In this document: piece by piece, positions 22,133 to 33,752 of the stretch
Layout of the letters: every line of letters starts with the position of its first letter
How positions within the stretch are numbered: the stretch's first letter is position 1
NCBI RefSeq assembly: GCF_950295315.1
Contig: NC_080165.1
Span: 8,467,917-8,531,916, forward strand
DNA: 64,000 nucleotides
DNA from: Erinaceus europaeus
Taxonomy: Eukaryota > Chordata > Mammalia > Eulipotyphla > Erinaceidae
Reading direction: 5' to 3'
The notes under the pieces: generated by a model
The model's database searches: none
The model's input: the letters and a program-made list of their open reading frames with translations, nothing else
What the model was told of the DNA's origin: nothing
Made by a program: the position numbers and the translations under genes

Positions 22133-23329
22133 CCAATCTTTCCTTAGTTTGTGACTATGTTAGAAACTGGTAGTTGTTAGCTCCTAGTTCCTTCCAGATT
22201 GTATTTCTCATCTACCAGTAAAGCCAATATCTTGGTGGCCTATGGTGAAAAATGGCCTTGAGTTCTTGTTAATAGTAAAGTACAACTTCCATTTATGAAA
22301 TAATTTTAACACATCTGTATATTTTAAGCCTGTTGACTCTGCTTCTGTCATCAGAAGCCATGCTCAGGGAATAATAAAGACTGCCATTCTCAACTGTGTG
22401 TACACAAATTGTGGCAGTGTGCTTTACCAAGCCATCTGCTCTCCCCAAGGATTTTTTAATTATTTTTTTCTGTGAATAACTTTGAGAAGTCTTTGAGGTG
22501 ATAATGTCAAATCACTATAGATTTTGCAACAGTTTTCTTTATCTTGTCTTATGCTAAGTTTATTTCTGATGAACGGGATGTGAAACTCCAGCATTAATTT
22601 GTTCCTTTTCCTTCTACTTACATAACTGTCATTTTAAAAGTAGTTATTTTTCAAAGGAGTAAAATCTCTCCTGGGATATACTTGTAATTTCAATAAAATG
22701 GAAATGTGTTTGAAAGTTAAATGTATTAGTACAAAAAAGCCTTATTTCAAATATCTGGCTAGTTTATTAATGTTTCCTGTAGAGTCAAAAAATAACAAAG
22801 TGATTTTAACAATTTGGCTCTAAATAGAAATAGTTTCACTAAAGACTTTCTCCTAACCACCACAATCTCCTTTTTTTTTCACCCTCCTAATCATTATGAT
22901 TAAAATGAAACAACCTTCATTAAAAATTAAAATAAAATAAAATAAAATAAAAATAAAATTCTAATCACTAGTGTCTGTCTGGTAAGTACACACTTGTTCT
23001 TCTCCTTCGATAATAAAGGTAATTTTTTTCTTCTCTGGTTTTTAAGTTGTTCCTTTAAAATACTTAAAAGTGATTTTTTTGAGATTCTTTATTAACACCC
23101 CAGAGGGGTAAATATTTTAGCGGTAACTTCACTTTCTGTAGTATTTTGCCTGCTAGTTTCTTTGTATGTGTCCAGACTGGTTTCCAATGTTGTATTTGCA
23201 CTCTGCAATTAAAAAATAATTTACAATGACTTTTTTCAATAGTTTTCCATTTATGGGTCTTTCAATCTCCTGCTGTCCATTTGCTCAGCTGTTTTATTTG
23301 CTCAGCATTTAGTCTTTGTGTCTTTATGT
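22133..23329. other. unique sequence, about 1.2 kb
   Basis: AT-rich spacer with an (AAAAT)n pentamer tract at 22926-22962. No gene seen. Confidence 0.45.
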
Positions 23330-23510
23330 TTTACTACAAATGTATTCATTCTTGAAGGTTGTCCAATTTGTTGGTGTGTGATTACTCATAGTAATCTTTG
23401 AAGATTCTTTATATTTTTGTGTTCTCTTTCACTTATGAGTTTACTTTTTTGTGCCCTCCCTCTTGTATTCTCGGCTAGTCTTGCTAAATCCATGTCAGCT
23501 TTATCTAGCT
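23330..23510 (-). mobile_element. L1 ORF2 fragment
   Basis: Resembles the minus strand of the L1 ORF2 stretch between endonuclease and reverse transcriptase (ttcattcttgaaggttgtcc, actcatagtaatctttgaag, ctagtcttgctaaatcc). Confidence 0.6.
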
Positions 23511-23617
23511 GACACAGCTTCCTGTATGCTACAATTAGACCACCTGGTTAGCTAGAATGCAGACTCTACTCAGCAGTCAGGTAAGACTTAAAAGTTGCTT
23601 CCTGCACAGGATGGGTT

Positions 23618-24318
23618 ACAGAAGAGTTTCTTTTTGTTTAATTAATTAATTAATTTAAAAAAGGAGACATTAACAAAACCGTAGAATAGGAGGCGTACAA
23701 CTCCATACAGTTCCCACCACCAGATGGGTCCCTGATAGCTTTCCTATTCTGTATCCCTCTGGGAGTATGGACCCAATATCACTGTGGGGTGCAGAAGGTG
23801 GAAGGTCTGGCTTCTGTAATTGCTCCCCTGCTGAACATGGGCGTTGACAGGTCGATCCATACTCCCAGCCTGTCTCTCTCTTTCTCTAGTGGGGGGGGCT
23901 CTGGGGAAGCGGAGCTCAAAGGCACATTGGTGAGGTCGTCTGTCCGGGGAAATCTGGTAGGCATCATGCTGACATCTGGAACCTGGTGGCTGTAAAGAAA
24001 GTTAACATACAAAGCCAAACAAATTGTTGAACAATCATGGACCTAAAGGCTGGAATAGTGCAGATGAAGAGTTGGGGGGTACTCACTGTAGACTATTGTG
24101 TACTTTTGCTTTCAGGTCTATATTTTGCCCTAGTTTATGGATATGTGTGAACATATGCTCTATCTCAGGGGACCTGGTCTATATCTAGGTTTTGGGACTT
24201 TGTTAGGAAGTGAATCACCTGGAATGGAATTAGAAAGTACTAGGAAAGGAAAGGTCTCACCCGAGTAATGAAGCTGAAGGGTTGTCATTCCACTCCTGAC
24301 GTTCACAGAAGAGTTTCT
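23618..24318 (-). mobile_element. 5'-truncated L1 with intact target duplication
   Basis: The element is 23632-24304, between two perfect copies of acagaagagtttct (23618-23631 and 24305-24318). It carries the same internal 3' UTR deletion junction as the 18780 copy. Confidence 0.92.
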
Positions 24319-24597
24319 AGAGCAAGGGTATTGCAAACCATGCTAATCTACCTAGTTATCTCCTTGGTCAGACTGAGTTACCAGTTTGATTCTGCAGATG
24401 AACAGTCACTATCTACTGTGTCACATCTGAGGGACGGAGTAAAATCTGCCAAGATTCCTTAATGATGGAGGAACTGAACATCCAGTCTGAGTTCTCGTAT
24501 TCCCACTGGAGAAACTGGAAGCGCAGGGGATCCCTCTCAATGCAACAGCGGTAGAAAGACAGTCTGACCAGATTCATCTCATTCCTCTTATCTTTCT

Positions 24598-24891
24598 TTT
24601 TTTTTTTAAACTTTATTTTCCTTTTGTTGCCCTTAGTTTTTTTTACTATTGTTGTAGTTATTACTGTTGTTGTTAGCGATGTCATTGTTGTTGGACAGGA
24701 CAGAGAGAAATGGAGAGAGGAGGGGAAGACAGAGAGGGGCAGAGAAAGACAGACACCTGCAGACCTGCTTCACCGCCTGTGAAGCGACTCCCCTGCAGGT
24801 GGGGAGCCAGAGGCTCCAACCCGGATCCTTCCACAAGTCCTTTCACTTAGCGGCACGTGTGCTTAACCCGCTGTGCTACCTCCTGACTCGC
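24598..24891 (-). mobile_element. SINE-a, complete
   Basis: Flanked by the perfect 15-bp duplication tcctcttatctttct (24583-24597 and 24892-24906). Confidence 0.95.
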
Positions 24892-24983
24892 TCCTCTTAT
24901 CTTTCTAATGCATTCATTCTACACCTCTGTGATGCAGAGGGGCACTAAAGCCTCAACTCCTTGTCCTGGTATTTTCACAATCT

Positions 24984-25490
24984 GTACTCTGTTGTTTTCA
25001 CCGGGCGCTCCAGCAGGCTGGGCTAGCTTCGCGGTGGTGAACAGAGACTCGAGGACTCATGGTTGAGCTGTACACAGTATCTCTTTATTCATGCAGGACA
25101 CAGCACAATCTATACCAAGCTATACTAAAACTATCACAACTACCAACTAACTAAAACGAACAATGTTGTTCTTATATACTTTCCAAGTAGGGTGTAAACA
25201 GGTTGTGATGTAGAGAGGGTGGAGCGAAAAGTGACTGGTGGAAGATCAGGGTGTGACAAGGAGAGGGGGTGGAGCAGGTGAGAATTCTGCCATTGAACCA
25301 CTAATGCCCTGGAGGGAGTGTGGTGCTTTATGTAAATGTAAAAGTGATTTATGTAAATAGACCGCTTTGAATGGGATCAAACCATGTAAATAAACTGCTT
25401 TGAATGGGATCAAACCAATCCCTATACAGGCATACTGGTGTTTGGTTAAGCAGAAGCCAGGGGGAGCTGGCATACTACCCAACAGTACTC
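24984..25490 (-). mobile_element. solo LTR, class II (betaretrovirus-like) ERV family
   Basis: LTR 24990-25484 (495 bp), minus strand, starting TGTTGGGTAGTATGC and ending GAAAACAACA. It has a perfect 6-bp duplication gtactc on both sides. An AATAAA signal lies at 25084-25089. Degenerate repeats with atgtaaata are in U3. Six-bp duplications are usual for class II ERVs. It is the same family as the provirus at 31535-34223. Confidence 0.92.
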
Positions 25491-25858
25491 ATGTAATCTT
25501 GTAAATTAATATTACGCTACTAATAAAAATAGAAAAAAATACCTGATTGTGAGAATTCCATCACCAAGGTTTTCACAATGATATCTATCCTATTTGGTCT
25601 TCTTGTGAGAGGAGGCTGAAGTTAGAATCTTAATGACCCACTTACATGTCTTATGCAAATGTCATCACTTGACATGTACCATATCTGTAGTTGACTTGCT
25701 GAGACTACTAGAGCTTTTAATTTTCCTTAGAGAATTTATTGCTTCTATGATCCTTCATCATCTAGTTGCAAAACCAATTTCATTTTTTGTAACTTTCCAC
25801 TTTGCTATATACACAAGTCTCATTTAACTAGTTGCATTTTTCTTTTATAATATATATA

Positions 25859-25860
<2 letters not shown>
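25491..25860. other. unique sequence
   Basis: Spacer with no recognised feature. Confidence 0.45.

Positions 25861-25861
<1 letters not shown>

Positions 25862-25904
<43 letters not shown>
25862..25904. repeat. (TA)n microsatellite
   Basis: About 21 uninterrupted TA units at the tail of a SINE-b fragment. Confidence 0.95.
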
Positions 25905-25907
<3 letters not shown>

Positions 25908-25975
25908 GGGTAGAGACAGAGAGACATTGAGAGGGAGAAGGAGATAGAGAGGGAAAGAGACAGACAGACACACTT
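25905..25975 (-). mobile_element. SINE-b body fragment
   Basis: tgggtagagacagagagaca, then gagggagaaggagatagag. The head is lost. Confidence 0.65.
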
Positions 25976-26171
25976 GTTATTGTCAATATTTACCTTTCTG
26001 TCCAGCACATAACTCCTACAAAGTTTTCTTTAATCATATTTCAGAGATAATTTGTTGACTCTTCTGGATTGAATAGTATATTTCTACTGTGTAACTCCCT
26101 AAATTTCTTCCATCATGGATTCAGATTTGCTCCTACTTTCTCACTAGAAGTGATGTAATTGAGAATAAGGA

Positions 26172-26310
26172 GGGGTGGGTAGATAGAGGTAAGGTTATGC
26201 AGAAGGTTCTCATACCTGAGGCTCCAAAATTCCAGGTTCATTCCCCCATACCACCATAAGCCAGAGCTGAGCAGTGCTCTGGTATAAATAAATAAATAAA
26301 TAAATAAAAA
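26172..26310 (+). mobile_element. SINE-c, complete
   Basis: Head gtagatagaggtaaggttatgc, catacctgaggctccaaaat, then ccagagctgagcagtgctct and an (AAAT)n tail. Confidence 0.88.
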
Positions 26311-27302
26311 ATAAAGCTAGATCTGCCTTGGTTATCTTATATCCTCAGTGTTGAACAATGTGCCTTGAAAATATTAGCTTTCAGCTTGTGTTGGCTGAAT
26401 ACATCTATCTGAATCTTATGAATGGACTATCTTTGTGATGTCTTGACTTAGGCTAAAATCAGAGTATAAAGATGTTCATATAATAGTCAGGAAAACTTGG
26501 ACTAAAAGTTGCTCTTTATTCCCAATTCAAGCTTAACTGGGTGGCAATATTCTTATTTGCTAAAGAATAAGCAATCTATTAAGTCTAGCACTTCCACTGT
26601 ACTTGGTCAAGGACTTTTCAGGTCATTCCAGTTCACACTAAAAATGGCATGTCCCCACAGACTGCAGACGTCGCTGTGTTTGCAGTAACCTTCTTCAGCC
26701 ACTTCTTGAACTTCTCAGGCTTCTGGGTCACCTCTAGTTTCATTGCTGACTCACCTTGTGGTCTTCTCATTGTGTTATCCCCACAATCCACTTGCTGTAT
26801 TACTACTGTGGCCTGTTTTCTGCACTCTGATTTTTTTTTTTTTTTTTTAAGAAAGAGGTGGAAGGAGACGTCAGAGCACCACTGAGATTGTATCTGATCG
26901 AGAACACAAGTACGACTCCTGGCTAGGCCTGCATGCTATAAAAAACCTCCTAATATTTCATTTTCTTTTACTTTTCAACCATTCATTTCTACCATTAAAT
27001 GGCCAGAAAAATCTATTACACTGGACTCTGCTTCTACTGTACCCAGTCCTGGAGTCTCATTGCTAAACTTCAGTTGTGAAAACCCACAGAACACCCTGTT
27101 ACATTTGTGGACACTTCTAAATTCTAGGGAATTTGTCTTTGTGCTGGACTGGAATTATCTTCCCTTACACATAGTCCTCACAGTCCTGTTAAGAGTTGAG
27201 GGACACTTTTCTTTTATATATATTCTTTTAATTGGGTGTTACAGTAAATACAGGTGTTGATACTTGTGTAAAATTTCTAATTTCCATGCTTTTTTCTTTT
27301 TT
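26311..27302. other. mostly unique sequence
   Basis: A 78-codon plus frame (26649-26885) ends in a T-rich tract and resembles no family I know. A possible SINE-c remnant lies at 26835-26880. Confidence 0.45.
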
Positions 27303-27412
27303 TAATCCAGAACACTACTGAGCTCTGGCTTACAGTGATGCAGGAGATGGAATCTGGGACCTCAGAGCCTCAGGCATGAGAATCTTTTTGCACAACTGTT
27401 AAACTATCTACC
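27303..27412 (-). mobile_element. SINE-c
   Basis: aacactactgagctctggct, gggacctcagagcctcaggc, and caactgttaaactatctacc on the minus strand. Confidence 0.85.
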
Positions 27413-27415
27413 CCC

Positions 27416-28300
27416 AAATTTCTCAGTTTTCTGCAAAACATTTCACCCCGCGCCTAGGCCCTCCTTCACAATCATGCACTAGGACCTGAAATCCCCACTC
27501 CCCATCCCCGCTCCCACCCCCACCCCCAGAGTCCTTCCTGTACTTTGGTGTAATACACCAACCCCAGTCCAATTCCTGTCTGTGTTTTCCCTTCTGTTCT
27601 TATTTCTCAAATTCTGCCTGTGAGTGAGACCATCCCATATGCATTCTTCTCTTTCTGCCTTATCTGACTTAACATGATTCCTGCATCTCCATTCAAAATA
27701 GAGTGAAGAAGTTGATCATTTTTTAACACCACTTTTCTCATTGCTGGTGTCTTTTGCTCTGTCTCTCTCTTTTTGCCTCCACAGTTATCCATGGGGCTTG
27801 GTGCCTGCACTATGAATCCACTGCTCCTGGAGGCCATTTTTTCCCACTTTGTTGCCCTTGTTACCCTTGTTGTTGTAGTTTATTGTTATTGTCGCCACTG
27901 ATATTGTTGTGCTTGGATAGGACAGAGAGAAATAGAGAGAAGGGAAAGACAGAGAGGGGGAGAGAAAGACAGACACCTGCAGACCTGCTTCATCGCCTGT
28001 GAAGCGACTCCCCTGCAGGGAGCTGGAGGCTCGAACCGGGATCCTTACACAGGTGCCACATGCGCTTAAGCCACTGCTACCACCTGCCTGACCCCCAAAG
28101 CTGGTCATTCTAAATAGCTGAGTAGTATTACATATATTCATATATCTATCACAACTTTCTCAGCCTCTCTTCTGTTATTGAGCAAATTGTTCTGGTTGCT
28201 TTCAGATTTTGTTATTACAAATTGTGCTGTGAACACAGGTGTACACACATCTGTTCGCATGGATGTATTTGACTCCTTAGGATATATCCCCTGAGAAATG
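27416..28300 (-). mobile_element. older L1 3' UTR split by a SINE
   Basis: Blocks 27416-27760 (cagttttctgcaaaacattt, ctttggtgtaatacacc) and 28096-28300 (tagctgagtagtattacata, ttacaaattgtgctgtgaac, ggatatatcccctgag). Confidence 0.8.
27765..28095 (-). mobile_element. SINE-a with extra 3' module
   Basis: Nested in the L1. Full minus-strand order from gcctccacagttatccatgg to ctaccacctgcctgaccccc. Confidence 0.88.
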
Positions 28301-28890
28301 CAAATGAACACAGTTTTCTTTTTAAGAATAAAGAAATGTCATATTTGTTTTGCTGTCACCAACATCTATAACAATAGCTGGCACGTAGGAGGTTCTCATA
28401 AGTCTCAGCTGAATAAAAATGATTATTTCTGTTTCTGGAGCCGCATCGTGTCAAAGGAATCTCTTATTCAAAGTCATATATTCAAATGTGTGAACAGTTC
28501 TATAGTTCTGCATTAATCTTTTCTGTGGCAGGGAATGCATTTCTCTTTCCTTAAATCACAATGCACCTGTCACAGAGGAACCATTTGATAGACATGTGTC
28601 TGTAAAGAACTGTCCATATGTACTTTAAAGTGGCAAATACTGATACAAAAAAAAATTCAAGATATGATTCTAAAATGCATAGATATAATTAATGCATATA
28701 ATTACAACAAAGTTAATGGTTCAAAACGATCATGGAATTCCTTAAACTACATATGCTAAGCTAACCTTCCACTGAAAATGAGACTTAAAGACTAAGCCTG
28801 GCTTGGTCTCTTCAGAATTCATGTGCACATACACATAACCAGATAAGTGACTCTAATTTTTGTGGCATATTTTTAAAAATGAAACCATTA
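28301..28890. other. unique sequence
   Basis: AT-rich spacer. The 72-codon frame at 28298-28516 starts in L1 sequence and is taken as chance. Confidence 0.45.
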
Positions 28891-28906
28891 ACTTCTCACA
28901 ATTTCT

Positions 28907-29201
28907 TTTTTTTTAATTTTTAATCTTCATTTATTTCCCTTTTATTGCTGTTGTTGTTTTTTATTGTTGTAGTTATTGTTGTTATTGATGTTGTCTTTGT
29001 TATACAGGACAAAAAGAAATGGAGAGAGGAGGGGAAGACAGAGAGGGGCAGAGAAAGACAGATACCTGCAGACCTGCTTCACCACCTGTGACACGACTCC
29101 CCTGCAGGTTGGGAGCCGGGGGCTCAAACTGGGATCCTTGTGCAGATCCTTGAGCTTCACACCATGTGTGCTTAACCTGCTGCGCTACCGCCCAACTCTC
29201 T
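28907..29201 (-). mobile_element. SINE-a, complete
   Basis: Flanked by acttctcacaatttct (28891-28906) and acttcttacaatttct (29202-29217), a 16-bp duplication with one change. Confidence 0.93.
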
Positions 29202-29314
29202 ACTTCTTACAATTTCTATGCCCATATAGAAAGCCTCGACATGAGTGGTCACAACCTTTAATATGTTTCAGGAGAGAGTAATTTAATAATATTTTTGTAA
29301 AACACACTTTTCTT

Positions 29315-29665
29315 TTTTTTTTAATCTTTATTAGTGCCTTACCAATGCTTTCAACATTTTAAGAATTCAGGGGAATATTTTCAAAGCCAAGACGCATGTG
29401 TATAAATCACCACTTTCCACCAAGGATCCGTTGCCCTTCCCCATACCCCTGCCCCTACCCCAGTTTCTTGGATCAGCCAACATACTTGTCGCAGAGTTCA
29501 AAAGACAGTTTGGTTATCATCTTCACACAATTTCATTGGCTTTATTCATCTTTATCCCACATCTGAGAGAGGCCACCTAGAAGTTGTCCTTCACCTTTTT
29601 CCTTCTCTCATCTAGCATTACCACTTCTAGTTCTATCCATTCGGTGGCACAAGAACATATTTCTT
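29315..29665 (-). mobile_element. old L1 3'-end fragment
   Basis: Poly(T) start, tttattagtgccttaccaat, and a final ttctagttctatccattcgg that matches the old L1 3' UTR pattern. Strongly diverged. Confidence 0.5.
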
Positions 29666-29781
29666 TCACTGAAATAATTAGCAAAAGGAATGGTTAGGAA
29701 ATTTATTTCTGTTTTGCAGAAGATATAGAGAGAGTGAGGCAAAACAAAGAGGAGATATTATTGATTTAAAATAATAATGAC

Positions 29782-29955
29782 AGGGGTCCAGGTGATGGCA
29801 CACCCATGTAACACATGTTACAATGCTCACGAACCCAGTTTCTGATCCCCACCCGCAGAGGGGAAAGCTCTGGGAGTAGAGAAGCAGGATTGTGGGATCT
29901 CTCTGGCTCTCTCCTTCTCTATTTCCCCCTCCCCTCTCAGTTTCTGTCTCTATCA
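29782..29955 (+). mobile_element. SINE-b
   Basis: Head ggggtccaggtgatggcaca, a mutated B box, and a pyrimidine-rich body ending in a pentamer repeat. Confidence 0.85.
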
Positions 29956-29956
29956 A

Positions 29957-30013
29957 ATAATATAATATAATATAATATAATATAATATAATATAATATAA
30001 TATAATATAATAT
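29957..30013. repeat. (ATAAT)n microsatellite
   Basis: About 11 pentamer units, an expansion of the SINE-b tail. Confidence 0.95.
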
Positions 30014-30059
30014 TTAGAAGAAAAATTATGATAAAAATGTCAAGGGTCATGTGATTGTT

Positions 30060-31255
30060 CCCCTCCTAAGTTCCTATCTGAAGAAAACAAAAATATGTAT
30101 CCAAAGATACATATGTGTATACCCTGTTCATCAAAGTACTATGGACAACAGCCAAGATTTAAAATACCACAAGTGTTCAACTTCAGAAGAGTAAATAAAG
30201 AAGGGCCTTGGAGACCAAGTGCATGATGACAAAGGATGGTATGCAGACACCTATCATGGGTTGATAAATGAGTATCCTGGTACTCCTATGTTCATAGTAG
30301 TTCATAATTTGTAATGGCCCAAATGTGGAGGTAGCCCAGAAGTCCAAGGACAGATGAATAGCTAAGAAGGTTGTGGTATGTCGGGCAGCCCCATGATCTG
30401 CTCCATCACTGATACTGTGGCCTATTTACATAATCATTGTTTTGCCTGAGACCCACCCTGCTTGCAGGGTACTGGTTAATCCCGCTGGTTAGAACTTTCA
30501 CAACAGCTGCTATGGAAGCTTGCTACCTTTGCACTCTTTGCTCTTTTCTCTACCCTCTCTCCTAGCCATTTCCTTTTCCCACTTGCCACTTCCACTTAAA
30601 GATCTATATAAAGGCATTGTCTCTGATCAATAAAGGCATTGCACTGTGTTCCCGCTCTGCCATGAGTTCCTGGTTCCTCTCCCGTGTTGCTGAGTAAGCA
30701 GCAGCCCAGGTTGGCTCCGGTCAAGTTCTCTCCAACCCAGAGAGCACATGCCTGGGAAGAAACACCCTCACGCTAGCCCGGCAATGGTATACAACTAGGA
30801 AGATTGTGATACACAGTGGAGTACTACTCAGCTGTAAAATGATGGAACCAGCACCTTTACCTTATCTTGGATAGTACTTGAAGGAATTGTGTGCAGCGAG
30901 GTAAGCCAAATGAGACCAGCTAGTCTCAATAGCCAGGTGAAACTTATTAAACAAAGACAGAAAAGAAAAATACAAAGCAAAATTAGGGTGGATGTGGTTA
31001 GTGCACCAAAGCTAAGGACTCTGGAGAAGCAGAGATGGGATAAAGAGGATGTTGGTGTCCTGGGGCATGATGATGGGAAGAGGCCCAAGATGGGGCCGGG
31101 CGGTGCAGTGAGAATGTTTTAAGGACTTCTTTCATGGGGAGATGAGAAATTGTACCCTTGTATCAACAAATGTACTGCAAGCCATAGCCCCCCCCAACAT
31201 TATTTTTAAAAAGAGTATGCTGTTGTGACTGCTGTCTTGCAAACCATTCCCTCCA
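30060..31255 (+). mobile_element. L1 3' UTR split by an LTR
   Basis: Blocks 30060-30378 and 30784-31255. The first has gtatgcagacacctatcatg and tggaggtagcccagaagtcc; the second continues with cacagtggagtactactcag and ends near a polyadenylation-like taaagtgattt. It is typical of older mammalian L1s. Confidence 0.75.
30379..30783 (+). mobile_element. solo LTR, plus-strand LTR family, copy 1
   Basis: Starts TGTCGGGCAGCC and ends AGCCCGGCA. TATA-like ctatataaa and an AATAAA signal (caataaaggc) are in promoter and R positions. Flanks gtggta and atggta differ by one base. It shares the blocks tatttacataatcattgttt and ccaacccagagagcac with the copy at 37789. Confidence 0.88.
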
Positions 31256-31429
31256 ATAAAGTGATTTGAAAAAAGTTTCTAAATACAAATTCCTATTTTA
31301 GGAAGTCTGTATAAAGATACAGATAGTTTGTGTTATAGTGAGGGAAGATATTTTTTATAATGTTGGCTTGGTATCAAACATCCAATAGCTCTAAGAGTAA
31401 TGCAGAAACTATAATACATGACATTATTT

Positions 31430-31494
31430 GTGTCTTAGTCTGCTTGAGCTTCTATGACAAACTTTACTGACATGAACAGAAGAGCTTTATTTCT
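31430..31494. mobile_element. old interspersed repeat, left half
   Basis: ctgcttgagcttctatgaca, then gaagagctttatttct. The sequence resumes at 34743, so this is one ancient repeat cut by a later L1. The class is not assigned. The pattern recalls widespread old mammalian repeats that open with a ctgc...ctaaca block. Confidence 0.45.
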
Positions 31495-31534
31495 TTTTTA
31501 AATTTCTTTATTGGGGAATTTATGTTTTATAGTT

Positions 31535-31973
31535 TGTTGTTTTCGCTGAGCTATGTTGTTTTCACTGGGCTGGCTTCACAGGCGGGTAACAGACGACCAG
31601 GGACTCATGGTTGAGCTGTAGGCAGTATCTCTTTATTCATGCAGGATGCAGTGCAATCTATACCAAGCTAAGCTAAACTCTAAAAACTACAAACAATCTT
31701 GTCCTTATAAATATGCTAGCCCAGTAGGGTGGGAACAGGTTGTGACGCAGAGAGGGTGGAGAGAAAAGTAACTGGTGAAAATCAGGGTATGACAAGGAGA
31801 GGGGGCGGAGCAGGTGAGAATTCTATCACTGAACCACCAATGCCCTGGAGGGAAGGTGGTGCTTGTTAACAGAGGTTATGTAAATAGAATGAAGTGGTTA
31901 TGTAAATAGAATAGTGTTAAGCAGGGGAGATTAAACCAAATGAAACAGAAGGGGTTTTTAAAGCATACCAACA
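31535..31973 (-). mobile_element. 3' LTR of the class II provirus
   Basis: 439 bp, with AATAAA at 31632-31637. It has two atgtaaatagaat units in U3 against four in the 5' LTR. A small duplication of tgttgttttc sits at its end (31535 and 31554). Confidence 0.88.
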
Positions 31974-31974
31974 A

Positions 31975-31990
31975 TTCCCCCTTTCTTTTT
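31975..31990 (-). other. polypurine tract of the class II provirus
   Basis: The minus strand reads AAAAAGAAAGGGGGAA just before the 3' LTR start TGTTGG. This identifies 31535-31973 as the 3' LTR. Confidence 0.8.
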
Positions 31991-32166
31991 AACTAATGGC
32001 CATAGTATCAGGATTGTGGGGTGAACAGAAACCTATATCATACAGGCATTTTCAAAAGAACTGGCATAAGACATGGAAAACAAAATAGGCGAGCAGCAAT
32101 AACCAGTGTGATGCCAAGGGGAACATTTCTTGCCTCAAAGGGCAAGGCCTAGCAGGCAAAAAGGCA

Positions 32167-32282
32167 TTTCTTGCCTCTGGGAGCGCTTCATGCCTCTAGG
32201 GGCATCTCTTGCCTCAAAGGGTGTTTCCTGCCTCTGTGGGCATCTCTTGCCTTTTGGGGCGCTTCATGACTCTGTGGCCATA
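32167..32282. repeat. 19-20-bp minisatellite inside the provirus
   Basis: About six imperfect units of the type ttcttgcctctgggggcatc, with half-units further left (32125-32165). Confidence 0.8.
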
Positions 32283-33339
32283 ACCTAATAAGGAGGGGGA
32301 GTTTTCTGACTCTGGGGAAAGAGCCTGCAGGTGAGGGAACATGGTCTATAAAGTGTCAAGGCAATTGGCTGAAGTTAGTCTTTGAGAAACACAGCAGCGT
32401 GTACCAGTAAGTCCGATGGAGGTGTCAGTCCAAAGTAGCTGACCACAGAAGAAAATGCCAAGCGATGAAACGCTGCATGTCTGTCTGATAGGGAATGTCG
32501 GCCACCAGAATTCTGCTTTTCTGTAGAGAGTGATCTTTGGAGTCTGTGAATCTGTTTCTTCAGGTCGTGCCAGGTCACCTCATTGGTTTCCGGGGGTGTG
32601 CTGTAGTCATTCCATCTTGTGGGCGATGTCAGAGAACAGGATCCAAATGGATTTCCAGGAATTCCATTTGAGTAGATGCTTTTTCATGTGAAGACTTGAC
32701 AGCTGAAATTCACTTACTTGTCAAACAAAACTTGTAGCAGATTAAAAGTTTACTATAATTGATAACTCCATTATAATTGGAAGTCCTTTCTAGTATGATT
32801 TTAAGGTTGTTTAAACAGTTTAAACTCAATAAAATGTGGAAAGGTAAACAGAAGAACCACGGTAGAAGCCTCAGGCATGAGAATAATTAACATAATCATT
32901 GCACTATCTGCCCCGCCCATAACTCATACCGTTTCAGGATTAAAGGTTTCAGATTTATGCCAAGACGTAAAAAAGAAATCAAAGGAGGAAAAGAAGCAAT
33001 TTTTTGGATTGTTTCTGGATGTCTCTAGAAATCCTGGCTGTGTCCAGCATTTTTTTTTAAGTCAATGTCAAACAAAAATTCAGTCATTCAAATCACTCTC
33101 TTATGAAACAGATCTCACCATGTAGCACCAAGAGTCCCCAGAGGGCATCCTAGTCCAAAAAGCTCCTCAAAATTCCATTTAGGGTGCTCCTGACTGTTCC
33201 TGCTGGATTGCTTCAGGCATCTACTTTGTGTCTTCCCATCGAAGAAAGAATCCAATCAGAAGAGTAGAACTAACCACGTGTCTCCATTCTTGGGGACTGC
33301 CAGGGTACTGGAGAATGTTCCTCAAATTAGAGTAGTCCT

Positions 33340-33590
33340 TCTCCATGGGAAACATGTGAGAAGAAGTCCAGAAAGTCCCAGTGGAAATCCCCATGCATAT
33401 CCCAAGGTCTACGATCATGGTCATAAAGAACCAAACTGTGGCCCGGAGCAAAATGTAGTTCTTTTCCTCAGGAAACATGGGAGAGGGAATCCAGAAAGTC
33501 CAAGGAGAAATCTCCGTGCATCTCCCAAGCTCTATGATTAGGGTCACAAGAAACCAAAGTTCCTGGTCAGGGAAACAAAGTGTGGCCCAG
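33340..33590. repeat. tandem 123-bp duplication inside the provirus
   Basis: ggaaacatg recurs at 33348 and 33471, with the following tccagaaagtcc, ctcccaag and caaactgtggccc blocks in the same order. 123 bp is 41 codons, so the minus-strand frame (33221-33736) stays open across both units. Confidence 0.8.
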
Positions 33591-33729
33591 AGCAATATGT
33601 TCCAGAGACAGAGTAACTGTCTCATGATGAAACAGTAGAGGCTTTGGAAAACCTCTTCATAAGTAGAAGAGAAGACCATAGTGTATAGGTAGGCAAAGTC
33701 TTCACTTATCTGGGAGTTGTGCAGGTCCT

Positions 33730-33749
33730 GTCCCACATTGTAGGCACTA
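33730..33749 (-). other. degenerate primer binding site, perhaps lysine type
   Basis: The minus strand reads TAGTGCCTACAATGTGGGAC three bases after the 5' LTR. It resembles a lysine-tRNA primer site with several changes and an inserted base, in keeping with a class II ERV. Confidence 0.4.
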
Positions 33750-33752
33750 TTA

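Noticed and set aside
33221..33736. 171-codon minus frame whose first residues read like a retroviral Gag start (MGQ...)
   Set aside because: The first codon is GTG, not ATG. It lies in the putative primer site only 17 bases from the LTR. The rest is a hydrophobic 41-residue tandem repeat without Gag features.
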